A stretch of 42,472 nt of DNA from Candidatus Methanoperedens sp. (GCA_027460465.1 JAPZAV010000174.1:1-42472), one strand, 5' to 3'; shown: positions 31,097 to 39,463, numbered from the stretch's first letter. Numbers and translations are program-made. The notes: generated from the letters alone by a model not told the origin.

Positions 31097-32184
31097 AAGA
31101 TCAAGCCCAGTTCATCAATCACTTTCCTGTTCTGCTCTAAAGTTCCCACCGAAATCCGGATAAGCGATTTTCCGGCACCCCTGAAGGATGTGCAGTCCCT
31201 CACGATTATGCCTTTCTCAAGAAGCGACTCTGTGACATCTTTTGATGTACGCGGAGACACATCAATAAGTATAAAATTCGCCTCTGAAGGAAACACTTTA
31301 CAGAAAGCCTCAAGACCTTTTTTAAGCTGCATGCGTCCTTTTTTCACGGTTTCCATGGATCTCTTCAGGTGTTCTCTGTCTTTTAGGGCTGCAACCCCTG
31401 CAGCCAGAGATAGTACATCAACAGAGAACGGTGTCATCACCTTCATGTATTCGCCTGTGATCCATCCAGGTACCAGGGCATAGCCCAGGCGCAGCCCTGC
31501 AAGACCGAATACTTTTGAGAATGTTCGCCCGATGATGAGATTATCGTATTCTTTCACCAGGTTTGAAAGGTTTTTTTCAGCAAAATCCACATAAGCCTCA
31601 TCTATAAAAACGATCGCATCCGCAGATTCCAGTATTGTTCTGACCTCATCCTCTCCGATCATGTTACCTGATGGATTATTGGGGGAACAGAGAAAGATCA
31701 GCTTCGTATTTCTATTCACTTTACTCAGAATAACTTCAGGATCAATATTGAATTCCATGTCCCTCTCTGCGAACACAGCTTTTCCGCCATTTGCAAGTGT
31801 TGCGATCTCATAGTACGAGAATGTGGGTATCGGTATGACAGATTCCGCTCCCTGGGACATGAAAAGCCTCATGATCGTATCAAGAATGCCGTCCATGCCA
31901 TTCCCTGAGACCACGATGTTATTTACAGGGAAGCCCGTGTATCCTGATATTGCCTGTCTGAGCTCAAGTGCATCAGAAGGAGGATACAGATTGACCCTGC
32001 CTGCTCTTTCCTTGATAGCAGATACTGCAAGAGGCGGAGGTTCGAGCGGATTCTCGTTAGAACCAAGTTTGATGATCTTATCCGGGTCAAGATTGTATTT
32101 CTCTGCGATCTCCTCGATAGATTTCCCTGGCACATACTCTTTTATATGCTTCACAGTGGGGCGGAGAAGCTTTTCAAATCTCAT
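31093..32184 (-). CDS. hisC: Histidinol-phosphate aminotransferase
   Basis: PLP-dependent aminotransferase of histidine synthesis, 363 residues from this start. Landmarks: LGSNENPLEPPPLAV (substrate loop), VVSGNGMDGILDTIMR, LCSPNNPSGN, VFIDEAYVDFAE, and GRTFSKVFGLAGLRLGYALV with the PLP lysine. The reading frame extends 19 codons upstream into argD, but the family begins at MRFEKLLRPTV, so the ATG at 32184 is chosen, overlapping the argD stop by 11 bases. Other class-I aminotransferases of similar sequence exist, but HisC is the best fit. Confidence 0.9.
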   Translation of the reverse strand: MRFEKLLRPTVKHIKEYVPGKSIEEIAEKYNLDPDKIIKLGSNENPLEPPPLAVSAIKERAGRVNLYPPSDALELRQAISGYTGFPVNNIVVSGNGMDGILDTIMRLFMSQGAESVIPIPTFSYYEIATLANGGKAVFAERDMEFNIDPEVILSKVNRNTKLIFLCSPNNPSGNMIGEDEVRTILESADAIVFIDEAYVDFAEKNLSNLVKEYDNLIIGRTFSKVFGLAGLRLGYALVPGWITGEYMKVMTPFSVDVLSLAAGVAALKDREHLKRSMETVKKGRMQLKKGLEAFCKVFPSEANFILIDVSPRTSKDVTESLLEKGIIVRDCTSFRGAGKSLIRISVGTLEQNRKVIDELGLIL

Positions 32185-33337
32185 CCAGCACAGACACCGC
32201 CTTATCAAGCTGCTCTTCCGTGATGGTAAGTGGAGGGACAAAGCGGAGCACTGACTCAGATGTGCAGTTGAGAAGAACCCCGCGCTCCCTTGCTATGTTC
32301 ACAATATCATCGCATTTTATCGAGAGTTCCATGCCAACCATCAATCCTTTGCCCCTGATCTCTTTTACATAATCCTTATTTAACCCTTCAAGCTTTCTGA
32401 TGAGATATGCACCGAGTTCTTCTGACCTCTTTACAAGTCCTTCTTTCTTGATCACATCTATGTTCGCAAGTGCTGCTGCACAGGAAATCGCATTTCCCCC
32501 GAAGGTCGAAGCATGGTCACCCCGCTCGAATTTTACCGCCACGTCCTCACTTCCAAGCATGGCGCCCATGGGGAATCCGCCGCCCATTGCTTTTGCAATG
32601 GTAGTAATATCACCTTTGATGCCTGAATGCTCTTTTGCGAACCACTTCCCTGTCCGGCCAAAGCCTGTCTGTACCTCATCCAGGATCAGCAGGGTCTGGT
32701 TTTCATCGCAGATCTCCCTCACCTCTTTAAGGTACTCGTTTGATGGTATCACCACGCCTCCTTCGCCCTGTATGGGCTCAAGGATCACGCCTGCAGTGTC
32801 CTTATTCAGGGCAGCGCTGATCGCATCTGCGTCATTGTACGGGACAAATACAGCAGGTGCAAGAGGCTCGAAGGGCTTGCGGTATTTTTCCTTGTGGGTA
32901 ACGCTGAGCGCACCCCTTGTCCTTCCGTGAAAAGCATGCTCTGCAGCAATGAACTCTTTTTTGCCTGTGGCTTTGCGTGCGAGTTTGAGTGCGCCTTCCA
33001 CTGCTTCAGCTCCAGAGTTGCAGAAAAACACCCTGTCCATTCCTGTAAGCTTCACCAGTTCCTCAGCAAGAAGTGCCTGCTGTTCTGTATAATACAGGTT
33101 TGATACATGGATCAGCTGCTCAGCCTGTTTCTTGATGGCTTCAACAACAGCAGGATGGCAGTGCCCCACGTTATTTACTGCTATGCCTGCCACGCAGTCT
33201 ATGTACTCTTTTCCATTGACGTCCGTCACCACCGCACCGCGTGCCCTTTTTATGGCAATGGGCTGGCGCGTATAGGTATTGAAAATATATCTCTCGAATT
33301 TCTCGACTATATCGTCATAATTCAATGCCATGTTCAT
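32174..33337 (-). CDS. argD: Acetylornithine aminotransferase (ArgD-type class III)
   Basis: A 387-residue PLP enzyme of arginine synthesis, converting N-acetylglutamate semialdehyde to N-acetylornithine. Signature segments: DVNGKEYIDCVAGIAVNNVGHCHP, FFCNSGAEAVEGALKLARKATG, AAEHAFHGRTRGALSVT, LLILDEVQTGFGRTGKWFA and TTIAKAMGGGFPMGA with the PLP lysine. Length and motifs match ArgD; a dual role in lysine synthesis is possible in archaea. The third codon is also ATG and may be the true start. First gene of the argD-hisC-AK6 group. Confidence 0.9.
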   Translation of the reverse strand: MNMALNYDDIVEKFERYIFNTYTRQPIAIKRARGAVVTDVNGKEYIDCVAGIAVNNVGHCHPAVVEAIKKQAEQLIHVSNLYYTEQQALLAEELVKLTGMDRVFFCNSGAEAVEGALKLARKATGKKEFIAAEHAFHGRTRGALSVTHKEKYRKPFEPLAPAVFVPYNDADAISAALNKDTAGVILEPIQGEGGVVIPSNEYLKEVREICDENQTLLILDEVQTGFGRTGKWFAKEHSGIKGDITTIAKAMGGGFPMGAMLGSEDVAVKFERGDHASTFGGNAISCAAALANIDVIKKEGLVKRSEELGAYLIRKLEGLNKDYVKEIRGKGLMVGMELSIKCDDIVNIARERGVLLNCTSESVLRFVPPLTITEEQLDKAVSVLDEI

Positions 33338-33345
33338 TCCAGATT

Positions 33346-34116
33346 TTATCTTGCGCCCGCGGTTTCAAAGATGCTTATCTCATCGTTCATCACTGTCTCT
33401 GTTGAATGGACGAGGATGCCTTTTTCCTGAATCTCATACGGGTGCAGAGTGTCATCATGCTTGACGCCTCGCATCTTTAATATTTCGATTGCTCTGACAC
33501 GTCCACCTCCCACTCTGAAGACGTGAAGCCTTATCACTCCTGATGAGAGATACTCTTCCACGCTGAATGATTCTCTGCCGTATATTTCGCTCGTCATCAG
33601 TGTGGTGCAGTCAAGGTATTCCAGGTTCTTGATGAACTCGGAAACCACCTGTCTTATTTCCTCAGGGTTGTCAGAGGATAGCTTGAGGGAAGTTATGGAA
33701 TCTACGAACAGCCTTTTTGCTTTTATTGCTTCCACTTCTGCCTGGATCTGTTTGAATATATCACCCGTGTTTTTGTTCGCAGCGATGATGCTGACCGTGC
33801 TGCTTTCCTGGGTCTTTACAAATCTTGTATATTTGAACGGGTTCGCATATATGATCCTGATCTTTTTCTGGACTACGAGTTTCTCGATATCCCATCCAAA
33901 CCTCCAGGAGTCCCTGATCAACCTTGAAGGCGTCTCTTCCATCACCACAAGTACGCCAGGCTCATTGAAATTCACAGCTCCACCAACAAGATACTGAATT
34001 CCGAACGTGGTTTTGCCAGCGCCGGGACCACCTGTAATAAGAATGACATCATTCTCTATGTACCCTCCTTCTATAAGTTCATCCAGTCCAGGAATCGCGC
34101 TCTTTACTCTGCCCAT
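33346..34116 (-). CDS. KaiC-like RecA-superfamily ATPase
   Basis: A 256-residue single-domain KaiC-like ATPase. It starts SAIPGLDELIEGGYIENDVILITGGPGAGKTTFG, with Walker A at 29-37, followed by the family glutamates in VVMEETPSRLIRD and the Walker B strand RLFVDSITSLKL. Such proteins are abundant in archaea, where they act in signalling and regulation of surface structures or transcription; which applies here is unknown. The gene ends eight bases before the argD start but has its own upstream gap. Confidence 0.85.
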   Translation of the reverse strand: MGRVKSAIPGLDELIEGGYIENDVILITGGPGAGKTTFGIQYLVGGAVNFNEPGVLVVMEETPSRLIRDSWRFGWDIEKLVVQKKIRIIYANPFKYTRFVKTQESSTVSIIAANKNTGDIFKQIQAEVEAIKAKRLFVDSITSLKLSSDNPEEIRQVVSEFIKNLEYLDCTTLMTSEIYGRESFSVEEYLSSGVIRLHVFRVGGGRVRAIEILKMRGVKHDDTLHPYEIQEKGILVHSTETVMNDEISIFETAGAR

Positions 34117-34159
34117 CGTTTCTATTTACAGGTATGAATTTATCAATATATATATTTGA

Positions 34160-34363
34160 CTACGGATGGGCGAGGAACCTGTTCTTCTTTAGCTCATCAA
34201 GCACAAGTTCTTTCACAGGTATGTCCTCTTCCCTGCATTTTTCCTCTTTCCATGCCTCTATGGAACGGAAAATGAAGAACATACCGTCCTCTCTTTTTGA
34301 TGCTTTGAGGTCCGGATCATCTGACCTCTCAAAAAACTGCCTGTATCCCTTAAGGACGGTCAT
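34160..34363 (-). CDS. Small hypothetical protein
   Basis: A 67-residue charged protein: MTVLKGYRQFFERSDDPD, then DGMFFIFRSIEAWKEEKCREE and VKELVLDELKKNRFLAHP. It looks like a folded mixed helix/strand domain, but I do not recognise the family. It lies upstream of the KaiC-like gene on the same strand and may be cotranscribed with it. Confidence 0.55.
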   Translation of the reverse strand: MTVLKGYRQFFERSDDPDLKASKREDGMFFIFRSIEAWKEEKCREEDIPVKELVLDELKKNRFLAHP

Positions 34364-34506
34364 TATAGTTTAATTGTTTCAGGGATAAATGAATTTAACC
34401 TGTACCTCCCCCTTATCGTTAGCTTTATGTAATATGAAAGGCATGTGGGGGAGGATTGAATCATCTTTTTATGATTCTATAATACCGTAGCAGGCATGTT
34501 CCTGTG

Positions 34507-34574
34507 GCGCATGGTTCAGAACCGAACGCAGTATTGCGTGAGTCGGACCGTTTCCGGTCTTACGGAGGAACAGA
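34507..34574 (+). promoter_or_regulatory. Structured leader of the eL18 ribosomal operon
   Basis: A TATA-like TCTATAATAC near 34476-34485 predicts transcription from about 34507. The following 67-base leader is almost entirely hairpins: GGTT/AACC (34513-34516 and 34520-34523), ACGCA/TGCGT (34526-34530 and 34535-34539, four-base loop) and GACCG/CGGTC (34546-34550 and 34555-34559, loop TTTC), followed by the GGAGG ribosome-binding site before the ATG at 34575. This could be an autoregulatory ribosomal-protein leader. A further hairpin GAATCAT/ATGATTC (34458-34477) lies just before the promoter. Confidence 0.5.
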
Positions 34575-34937
34575 ATGAAGCACAATTATAAGACAAATCC
34601 ACAGATATTGGACCTGATATCAGGTCTGAAAAAACAGTCCAGGGAGAAAAAAGTACCGCTCTGGAGAGACATTGCATTGAGGCTTGAGCGCCCCACCAGA
34701 CAGTATATGGAAGTAAACCTGAGCAGGATCAACAGATATACAAAGGACAAAGATCTGGTACTTGTTCCAGGAAAAGTCCTTGGAGCAGGAGAACTTGACC
34801 ACCAGCTGACGGTTGCTGCTCTTGGCTTCAGTGAAGGTGCAAAGGGCAAAATCGTTGCGGCAGGCGGTTCGTGCCTGACGATCAAAGAACTTATGGACAG
34901 AAATCCAGAAGGTTCAAGGGTAAGAATTATGGGGTGA
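34575..34937 (+). CDS. rpl18e: 50S ribosomal protein eL18 (L18e)
   Basis: A 120-residue archaeal/eukaryotic-type ribosomal protein. Segments typical of the family are NPQILDLISGLKKQSREKKVPLWRDIALRLERP, VLVPGKVLGAGELDHQLTVAALGFSEGAK and the C-terminal NPEGSRVRIMG. First gene of the operon rpl18e-rpl13-rps9-rpoN-tRNA-rpoK-rps2, the standard archaeal order, with an inserted tRNA. GGAGG precedes the ATG by about eight bases. Confidence 0.96.
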   Translation: MKHNYKTNPQILDLISGLKKQSREKKVPLWRDIALRLERPTRQYMEVNLSRINRYTKDKDLVLVPGKVLGAGELDHQLTVAALGFSEGAKGKIVAAGGSCLTIKELMDRNPEGSRVRIMG

Positions 34938-34941
34938 AAAC

Positions 34942-35361
34942 ATGGCAGTGATCGACGCTAACAATCTCATCCTTGGAAGAATGGCAAGCATAGTGGCAAA
35001 GCGCTTATTGAACGGCGAAGAGATAAAAATAATAAATGCAGAGAAAACCATCATCTCGGGTAGAAAGGATGCGACCTTCGAGCGCTACAGAAAATACGCT
35101 GATCGAGGTTCTCGCGAATTCGGTCCCTATTTTCCAAGGCGTCCTGACCAGCTGGTTGCAAGGACAATACGCGGAATGATCCCGCACAAGAAGATGACAG
35201 GAAGGCAGGCATACGACAGGCTTAAAGTCTATATCGGAGTGCCGCCAGAATTGAGCAAAGAAAAGGCAACCACACTGGAAAATGCGAGCATTATGCGCCT
35301 CAGCACCAGTAATTATGCAGTACTCGGCGACATGAGCAGGAGACTGGGTTCAAAATATTAG
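34942..35361 (+). CDS. rpl13: 50S ribosomal protein uL13 (L13)
   Basis: A 139-residue L13. It begins MAVIDANNLILGRMASIVAKRLLNGEE, followed by INAEKTIISGRKDATFERY, FPRRPDQLVARTIRGMIPHK and KVYIGVPPELSKEKA, all standard for archaeal L13. It starts four bases after the eL18 stop, preceded by a GGGGTGA ribosome-binding site. Confidence 0.96.
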   Translation: MAVIDANNLILGRMASIVAKRLLNGEEIKIINAEKTIISGRKDATFERYRKYADRGSREFGPYFPRRPDQLVARTIRGMIPHKKMTGRQAYDRLKVYIGVPPELSKEKATTLENASIMRLSTSNYAVLGDMSRRLGSKY

Positions 35362-35370
35362 GTGTTATTT

Positions 35371-35769
35371 ATGAAAATCGTAAACTCATCAGGAAAACGA
35401 AAGACCGCAATCGCCCGTGCGACCCTGCGGGAAGGAAAAGGACGCATCAGGGTGAACAAGACACCCATTGAGCTAATTCAACCTGAACTGGTCAGAATGA
35501 AGATGTCAGAGCCGCTTGAATTTGCAGGCAATGTAGTCCCAACCATAGATATTGATGTGAGCGTGCACGGTGGAGGCATCTTTGGACAGGCTGGAGCAGT
35601 TCGAACCGCCATCGCAAGAGGTCTTGTGGAATGGACGAATGATACAGCGCTCAGAGACTCCATGGCACAGTATGATAGAAGTCTACTTGTCAACGACACC
35701 CGGTACAAGCTACCGAAGAAATTCGGAGGCAGGGGTGCCAGAAAGAGAAGGCAGAAATCATACAGGTGA
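35371..35769 (+). CDS. rps9: 30S ribosomal protein uS9 (S9)
   Basis: A 132-residue S9 with the N-terminal [24 protein letters not shown], the middle [26 protein letters not shown] and the basic C terminus [18 protein letters not shown] that reaches the ribosomal P site. The ATG at 35371 follows GGTG and is preferred to the in-frame GTG nine bases upstream. Confidence 0.96.
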   Translation: MKIVNSSGKRKTAIARATLREGKGRIRVNKTPIELIQPELVRMKMSEPLEFAGNVVPTIDIDVSVHGGGIFGQAGAVRTAIARGLVEWTNDTALRDSMAQYDRSLLVNDTRYKLPKKFGGRGARKRRQKSYR

Positions 35770-35772
35770 GCC

Positions 35773-35958
35773 ATGGTTCCAATAAGATGCTTCACATGCG
35801 GAAAAGTCATCTCGAGTGTCTGGGATGTTTACAAGAAAAGGATCCAGACAGAAGAACCTGGTAAAGTACTCGATGACCTGGGAATCGAACGATACTGCTG
35901 CAGGAGAATGCTGCTGGCACATGTCGAGCTGGTGGACCTGCTTGCGCCGTACCAGTGA
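35773..35958 (+). CDS. rpoN: DNA-directed RNA polymerase subunit N (Rpb10 homologue)
   Basis: A 61-residue zinc-bundle subunit that helps assemble the Rpo3/Rpo11 platform of archaeal RNA polymerase. The zinc ligands are Cys6, Cys9 (CFTCGKVIS) and Cys42, Cys43 ([10 protein letters not shown]). It starts three bases after the uS9 stop. Full length. Confidence 0.96.
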   Translation: MVPIRCFTCGKVISSVWDVYKKRIQTEEPGKVLDDLGIERYCCRRMLLAHVELVDLLAPYQ

Positions 35959-35961
35959 GGA

Positions 35962-36036
35962 GGGGTTGTAGGGTAGCCTGGTCCATCCTATGGCGTTCGG
36001 GACGCCGTGACCTGAGTTCAAATCTCAGCAACCCCA
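35962..36036 (+). tRNA. tRNA-Pro (anticodon CGG)
   Basis: Acceptor GGGGTTG (35962-35968) pairs with CAACCCC (36029-36035), discriminator A. The anticodon loop TTCGGGA has anticodon CGG at 35998-36000 (codon CCG); the T arm is CTGAG-TTCAAAT-CTCAG. It begins three bases after the rpoN stop, embedded in the ribosomal/RNA polymerase operon in the same direction. Confidence 0.95.
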
Positions 36037-36156
36037 TTTCTCGGGAAACGGCGAAGGCAAAGAACATGAACCACTCTCAGAGGGACTCTGAGAAGAATTG
36101 ATCGAATAAACTAAATCTCATTTGTTGAACTTTCGAACTTGTTTTGAGGTGATGAG
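36037..36156 (+). other. Spacer between tRNA-Pro and rpoK with a hairpin
   Basis: About 120 bases without a reading frame. A perfect eight-base stem TCTCAGAG (36075-36082) with CTCTGAGA (36086-36093) has a three-base loop and no T-run, so it is more likely an RNA-processing or stability element than a terminator. The rest holds the GAGGTGAT ribosome-binding region for rpoK. Confidence 0.5.
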
Positions 36157-36372
36157 GTGAACGGTACTAAGTTCACGCGATATGAGCGTGCAAGGATTAT
36201 CGGTGCAAGAGCGCTTCAGATCTCTATGGGAGCGCCTGTGCTGATAGATGTTGATAAAAAAGAGCCCATAGATATAGCATTAATGGAACTGGAAAAAGGA
36301 GTAATCCCTATTACAGTGAAAAGAACGGTGGAACAAAAAAAGCAAAAAACAGCGCAAATAAAAGGTGACTGA
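36157..36372 (+). CDS. rpoK: DNA-directed RNA polymerase subunit K (Rpb6 homologue)
   Basis: A 71-residue subunit that clamps the largest polymerase subunit. [26 protein letters not shown] is the conserved core, and [20 protein letters not shown] completes the fold. The start is GTG at 36157, preceded by GAGGTGAT. The gene is separated from rpoN by tRNA-Pro and overlaps the upstream region of rps2. Confidence 0.94.
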   Translation: MNGTKFTRYERARIIGARALQISMGAPVLIDVDKKEPIDIALMELEKGVIPITVKRTVEQKKQKTAQIKGD

Positions 36373-36373
36373 A

Positions 36374-37000
36374 ATGGAAGATGTCATTGATCTAAGACAG
36401 GATGTAAAGCAGGATACAAATTATGAATCGATTATTCCTCAGGATGAATATCTCACTGCAGGAATTCATATAGGAACCCAGCAAAAGACAAAAGAAATGA
36501 TGCGATTTGTGTATCGCGTGAGGACGGACGGTCTGTATGTACTGGATATACAGGCAACAGACCAGCGAATAAGGCTTGCTGCAAAAATGCTCGCAAAATA
36601 CAATCCAGGTGGCGTCCTGGTGGTATCTGCCAGGCAATACGGTCACTATCCCTCCGAGATGTTTGCAAAAGCGATAGGTGCAAGGGCAATAACAGGAAGA
36701 TTTATTCCAGGGACTCTGACCAATCCGAAGCTACACTTATATGTAGAACCTGATATTCTGATCGTCACCGACCCTTCAGGCGATCTGCAGGCAGTGAACG
36801 AAGCTGTCAATGTCGGGATACCTGTTATCGGTCTTTGCGATACCAACAACTCGATCTCAAACGTGGACTTTGTGATCCCCACAAACAATAAAGGCAGAAA
36901 AGCCCTGGCATTGATATACTGGCTGCTTGCAAAGGAGACACTTGAGGAAAGAGGAGATACGATCAGTTATAGTGTGGCTGATTTCGAAGCTGAATTATAA
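36374..37000 (+). CDS. rps2: 30S ribosomal protein uS2 (S2)
   Basis: A 208-residue archaeal S2. The segments [76 protein letters not shown] and [44 protein letters not shown] are characteristic. The ATG at 36374 follows AAAGGTGA by a few bases; an in-frame upstream codon lies inside rpoK. Confidence 0.96.
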   Translation: MEDVIDLRQDVKQDTNYESIIPQDEYLTAGIHIGTQQKTKEMMRFVYRVRTDGLYVLDIQATDQRIRLAAKMLAKYNPGGVLVVSARQYGHYPSEMFAKAIGARAITGRFIPGTLTNPKLHLYVEPDILIVTDPSGDLQAVNEAVNVGIPVIGLCDTNNSISNVDFVIPTNNKGRKALALIYWLLAKETLEERGDTISYSVADFEAEL

Positions 37001-37006
37001 TCTTTC

Positions 37007-37655
37007 ATGAGAACCCCTGCAGTTTCCGGACAGTTCTACCCGCGCAGTAAGAACGACCTGAACAGGGAGATCAGAAGATGCTTTGAAGATGTCCCTTCAA
37101 CCGAAAGGGCAGTTCTGGGGGGTGTGGTTCCCCATGCAGGCTATATATACTCAGGAAAGACGTCAGCATATGTGTATTCCACTCTGCCCCGGGCAGATAC
37201 CTTTGCATAAATACGAGCACTCGATCGAAGTACAGCTTCCTTTTTTGCAGCACAGGTTCAAGAATTTCAGGATAGTCCCTGTCTGCGTGGGAATGCAGGA
37301 CGAAATGACCGCAGTTGATATTGGGATGGAGATCAGCGAAGCGATACGCCGGGTCAAAAGAAAGGTCGTGATCATCGCTTCAAGCGATTTCTCCCACTAC
37401 AGACCGGACAGAGCTGCAAGAGAAGATGATGCATATTTCATAGATGCGATCCTTGGGCTGGATATCCCGGAGTTCTACCGCAGGCTTGATGAGAGATCTG
37501 CAAGCGTCTGCGGGTATGGACCGATTGCAGCCATGCTTGCTGCTTCGAAAGACCTCGGCGTAAAAAAAGCCACATTGCTCAAATACACTACGAGCGGGGA
37601 TATGACAGGTGATCTATCCTCTGTGGTGGGTTATGCCGGGATTGTTGTGGAGTGA
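37007..37655 (+). pseudogene. MEMO1 family (AmmeMemoRadiSam system protein B) gene with internal deletion and frameshift
   Basis: The first part (37007-37210) reads RTPAVSGQFYP through GGVVPHAGYIYSGKTSAYVYSTLPRADTFA and then stops; the second frame resumes at 37206 with HKYEHSIEVQLPFLQ and runs to the normal C terminus at 37655 (SSDFSHYRPD, TSGDMTGDLSSVVGYAGIVVE). Intact archaeal homologues are about 260-275 residues, so about 50-55 residues are missing, including the VIIGPNH-type segment with a metal-binding His. His43 is kept. The gene follows rps2 by six bases. Either a real decayed gene or an assembly error; both flanking parts are otherwise well preserved. Confidence 0.8.
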
Positions 37656-37732
37656 AGTCGGAGTTGGGAGGGGTTCAGACTCTTATCGATGCTTTTATTT
37701 ACTTTTACACTAATTGACAATCTGGTGGAAGT

Positions 37733-38476
37733 ATGGCATCAGAACCCGCGGAACCATTTGTGAAAATCATAAGCGAACCAATAAAATCAAAAAACCCTTT
37801 AGTTATCGAGGGTTTTCCAGGCATAGGTCTTGTAGGAAATATAGCCTGTCAGCACATCATCGAAGAGCTGCAAATGAAATACCTGGGCTCTATTGATTCA
37901 AGATATTTCCCGCCTCTTGCTGTTCTTTTCAACGGGATCGTCTATATGCCTGTGCGGATCTATGAATCTGCAAAAAAGAATATCATTGTGGTGATTTCTG
38001 ATATCCCCATTCATCCCACAGCATCCTATGATCTGAGTAAATCGCTCGTGGACTGGGTTGAATCCATACATACAAAAAATGTTATTTCCATAGCCGGGAT
38101 AGCCACAACAACAGGTATGAGGAGGGTGTTCGGAGGAGCCACAAACAATGAAATGCTGGAGAAGATCAAGGATAGAACAGAGATATTCCAGGTCGGAACG
38201 ATCTCAGGGATTTCAGGCAGCATAATGACCGAGTGTTATCTGCGCCACATTCCAGCGATGAGTCTCCTGGGCGAGACACCTGGACCCAACCCTGATCCCA
38301 GGGCAGCGGTCGAAGTGATAAACGTCCTCAATAACATATTTGATTTATCCATAGATACCAATAAATTGACAAGTCAGGCCGAACAGATCGAACTTGAGCT
38401 TTCCAAGCTTGCAGAACAGGTAAGAACAACAGAAATACCTCAGGCTGCAAAGAAAGAATTCCCCATGTATGGGTGA
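37733..38476 (+). CDS. PAC2 family protein (proteasome assembly chaperone-like)
   Basis: A 247-residue PAC2-domain protein. The diagnostic N-terminal part is NPLVIEGFPGIGLVGNIACQHIIEEL, then VVISDIPIHPTASYDLSKSLVDWV, SIAGIATTTGMRRVFGGATN and ISGSIMTECYLRHIPAMSLLGET. The last about 40 residues form a charged coiled-coil-like tail (TSQAEQIELELSKLAEQV). The PAC2 fold is a proteasome-assembly chaperone in eukaryotes; archaeal members are only partly characterised. A GGTGGA ribosome-binding site precedes the ATG. Coupled with the DUF473 gene. Confidence 0.88.
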   Translation: MASEPAEPFVKIISEPIKSKNPLVIEGFPGIGLVGNIACQHIIEELQMKYLGSIDSRYFPPLAVLFNGIVYMPVRIYESAKKNIIVVISDIPIHPTASYDLSKSLVDWVESIHTKNVISIAGIATTTGMRRVFGGATNNEMLEKIKDRTEIFQVGTISGISGSIMTECYLRHIPAMSLLGETPGPNPDPRAAVEVINVLNNIFDLSIDTNKLTSQAEQIELELSKLAEQVRTTEIPQAAKKEFPMYG

Positions 38477-38480
38477 GATC

Positions 38481-38870
38481 ATGCAGTATATCGTGTTGAG
38501 CGGGATATCATCTCAGCTCTTAAAGGATATCGAGCAAAATAAAATAAAAACGATCGAGATCAGAAGCCCTCATAACTTCCTTTCTGCCATTGAAACAAAT
38601 GTGGGTGATACGATCTTTCTGACATCCACGAGTCTGGATGATATAAGACCCGGAACTCTTGGGGTCATCGCAAGAATACGCGAGAAACAGGTAGCAATGC
38701 ACAGGCTGATCCAGAAAACCGAGGAATTTTACGAAGAAGCTGAAGTCCAGATGGCTCGGCTTCAATTAGAAATGAAAGGACATGCCAGAGTGCGCCGATC
38801 CACCTGCTGCGAAATCGGAGAGGCTACAATCGTTGATGCAGATGAAGTGCTGTTCTTTGAAGGTAGGTAA
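38481..38870 (+). CDS. DUF473 family protein
   Basis: A 129-residue archaeal DUF473 protein: a strand-rich first part (YIVLSGISSQLLKDIEQNKIKTIEIRSPHNF, then GDTIFLTSTSLDDIRPGTLGVIARI) and a helical part (FYEEAEVQMARLQLEMKGHARVRRSTCCEIGEA). The function of the family is unknown; distribution is mainly methanogens. The ATG at 38481 is preferred, four bases after the PAC2 stop and behind GGGTGAG, to the overlapping ATG at 38469. Confidence 0.8.
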   Translation: MQYIVLSGISSQLLKDIEQNKIKTIEIRSPHNFLSAIETNVGDTIFLTSTSLDDIRPGTLGVIARIREKQVAMHRLIQKTEEFYEEAEVQMARLQLEMKGHARVRRSTCCEIGEATIVDADEVLFFEGR

Positions 38871-38873
38871 AAA

Positions 38874-39230
38874 TCAATATATCTGAGTGGCATCCCCTTC
38901 TTCAATGATGCACGCTATCTCATCCACGAATTCCATCATATACTTATCAAGCTGCATCTTCCGTTTTTCCTGAGTCTTTTCATCTGAAGGATATTTCTCG
39001 ATCAGTTCCAGGAATTCCTCGTATATATCACTGGTCTTTTCCATCATCGCTTCTTTTGTTTCGCCCATCTCTGCCATATGCACAACATAGCGGCGCAAAC
39101 GGATGCATCCTCTGTTCCTTCCGAGACTTCTGTCAAAGAACAAAGGGATCCTCCACAGCCCCTGCTCGACTGAGCCGTTTTTTAAGGACGGGAAAAGCTT
39201 CACGATCTCAGGATCGATATTTTCAGGCAT
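38874..39230 (-). CDS. Hypothetical protein, helical
   Basis: A 118-residue protein with an N-terminal part NIDPEIVKLFPSLKNGSVEQGLWRIPLFFDRSLGRNRGCIRLRRYVVHMAEMGETKEAM and long acidic helices after it (DIYEEFLELIEKYPSDEKTQEKRKMQLDKYMMEFVDEIACIIEEG). I do not recognise the family. It follows the small gene at 39233-39463 with a two-base gap, so they form a pair. Confidence 0.65.
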   Translation of the reverse strand: MPENIDPEIVKLFPSLKNGSVEQGLWRIPLFFDRSLGRNRGCIRLRRYVVHMAEMGETKEAMMEKTSDIYEEFLELIEKYPSDEKTQEKRKMQLDKYMMEFVDEIACIIEEGDATQIY

Positions 39231-39232
39231 GC

Positions 39233-39463
39233 TCAGAACTCTTCCATCAGGTCAAGGTCATGTTCGAAACGCGTCGGGATGCATTTTGGTCTGTTTCTAT
39301 CTCTTTCCCTGATCTTATCCTGAAGCGCCTTGTAGACCACATGGTACTCTTCATCCCTGTCAGGATTGTGCTTTGCCTGTTCCTTCAGTTCGTCCGCGAT
39401 ATCCTGAAGCTGCCGTATGGACATGTACTTATAGCGATCTGCGCCAGTATTAATAACAATCAC
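39233..39463 (-). CDS. Hypothetical small protein, coiled-coil-like
   Basis: A 76-residue charged protein: MSIRQLQDIADELKEQAKHNPDRDEEYHVVYKALQDKIRERDRNRPKCIPTR is mostly helical. The start is GTG at 39463: a minus-strand TATA box TTTTATATACC (plus 39485-39495) predicts transcription starting at about 39463, so a leaderless GTG start is likely; the ATG at 39424 is the alternative. Pairs with the next hypothetical gene; function unknown. Confidence 0.65.
   Translation of the reverse strand: MIVINTGADRYKYMSIRQLQDIADELKEQAKHNPDRDEEYHVVYKALQDKIRERDRNRPKCIPTRFEHDLDLMEEF

Noticed and set aside
34441-34477. GTGGGGGAGG run beside a seven-base hairpin upstream of the eL18 operon
   Set aside because: The G-rich run lies outside the hairpin and the 13-base core is absent; it does not match the two small-RNA candidates.
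37656-37700. G-rich stretch (GGAGTTGGGAGGGG) after the broken MEMO1 gene, possibly a third copy of the C-rich-loop element
   Set aside because: Its flanks form only a four-base stem and no TATA box stands at the right distance on the minus strand.
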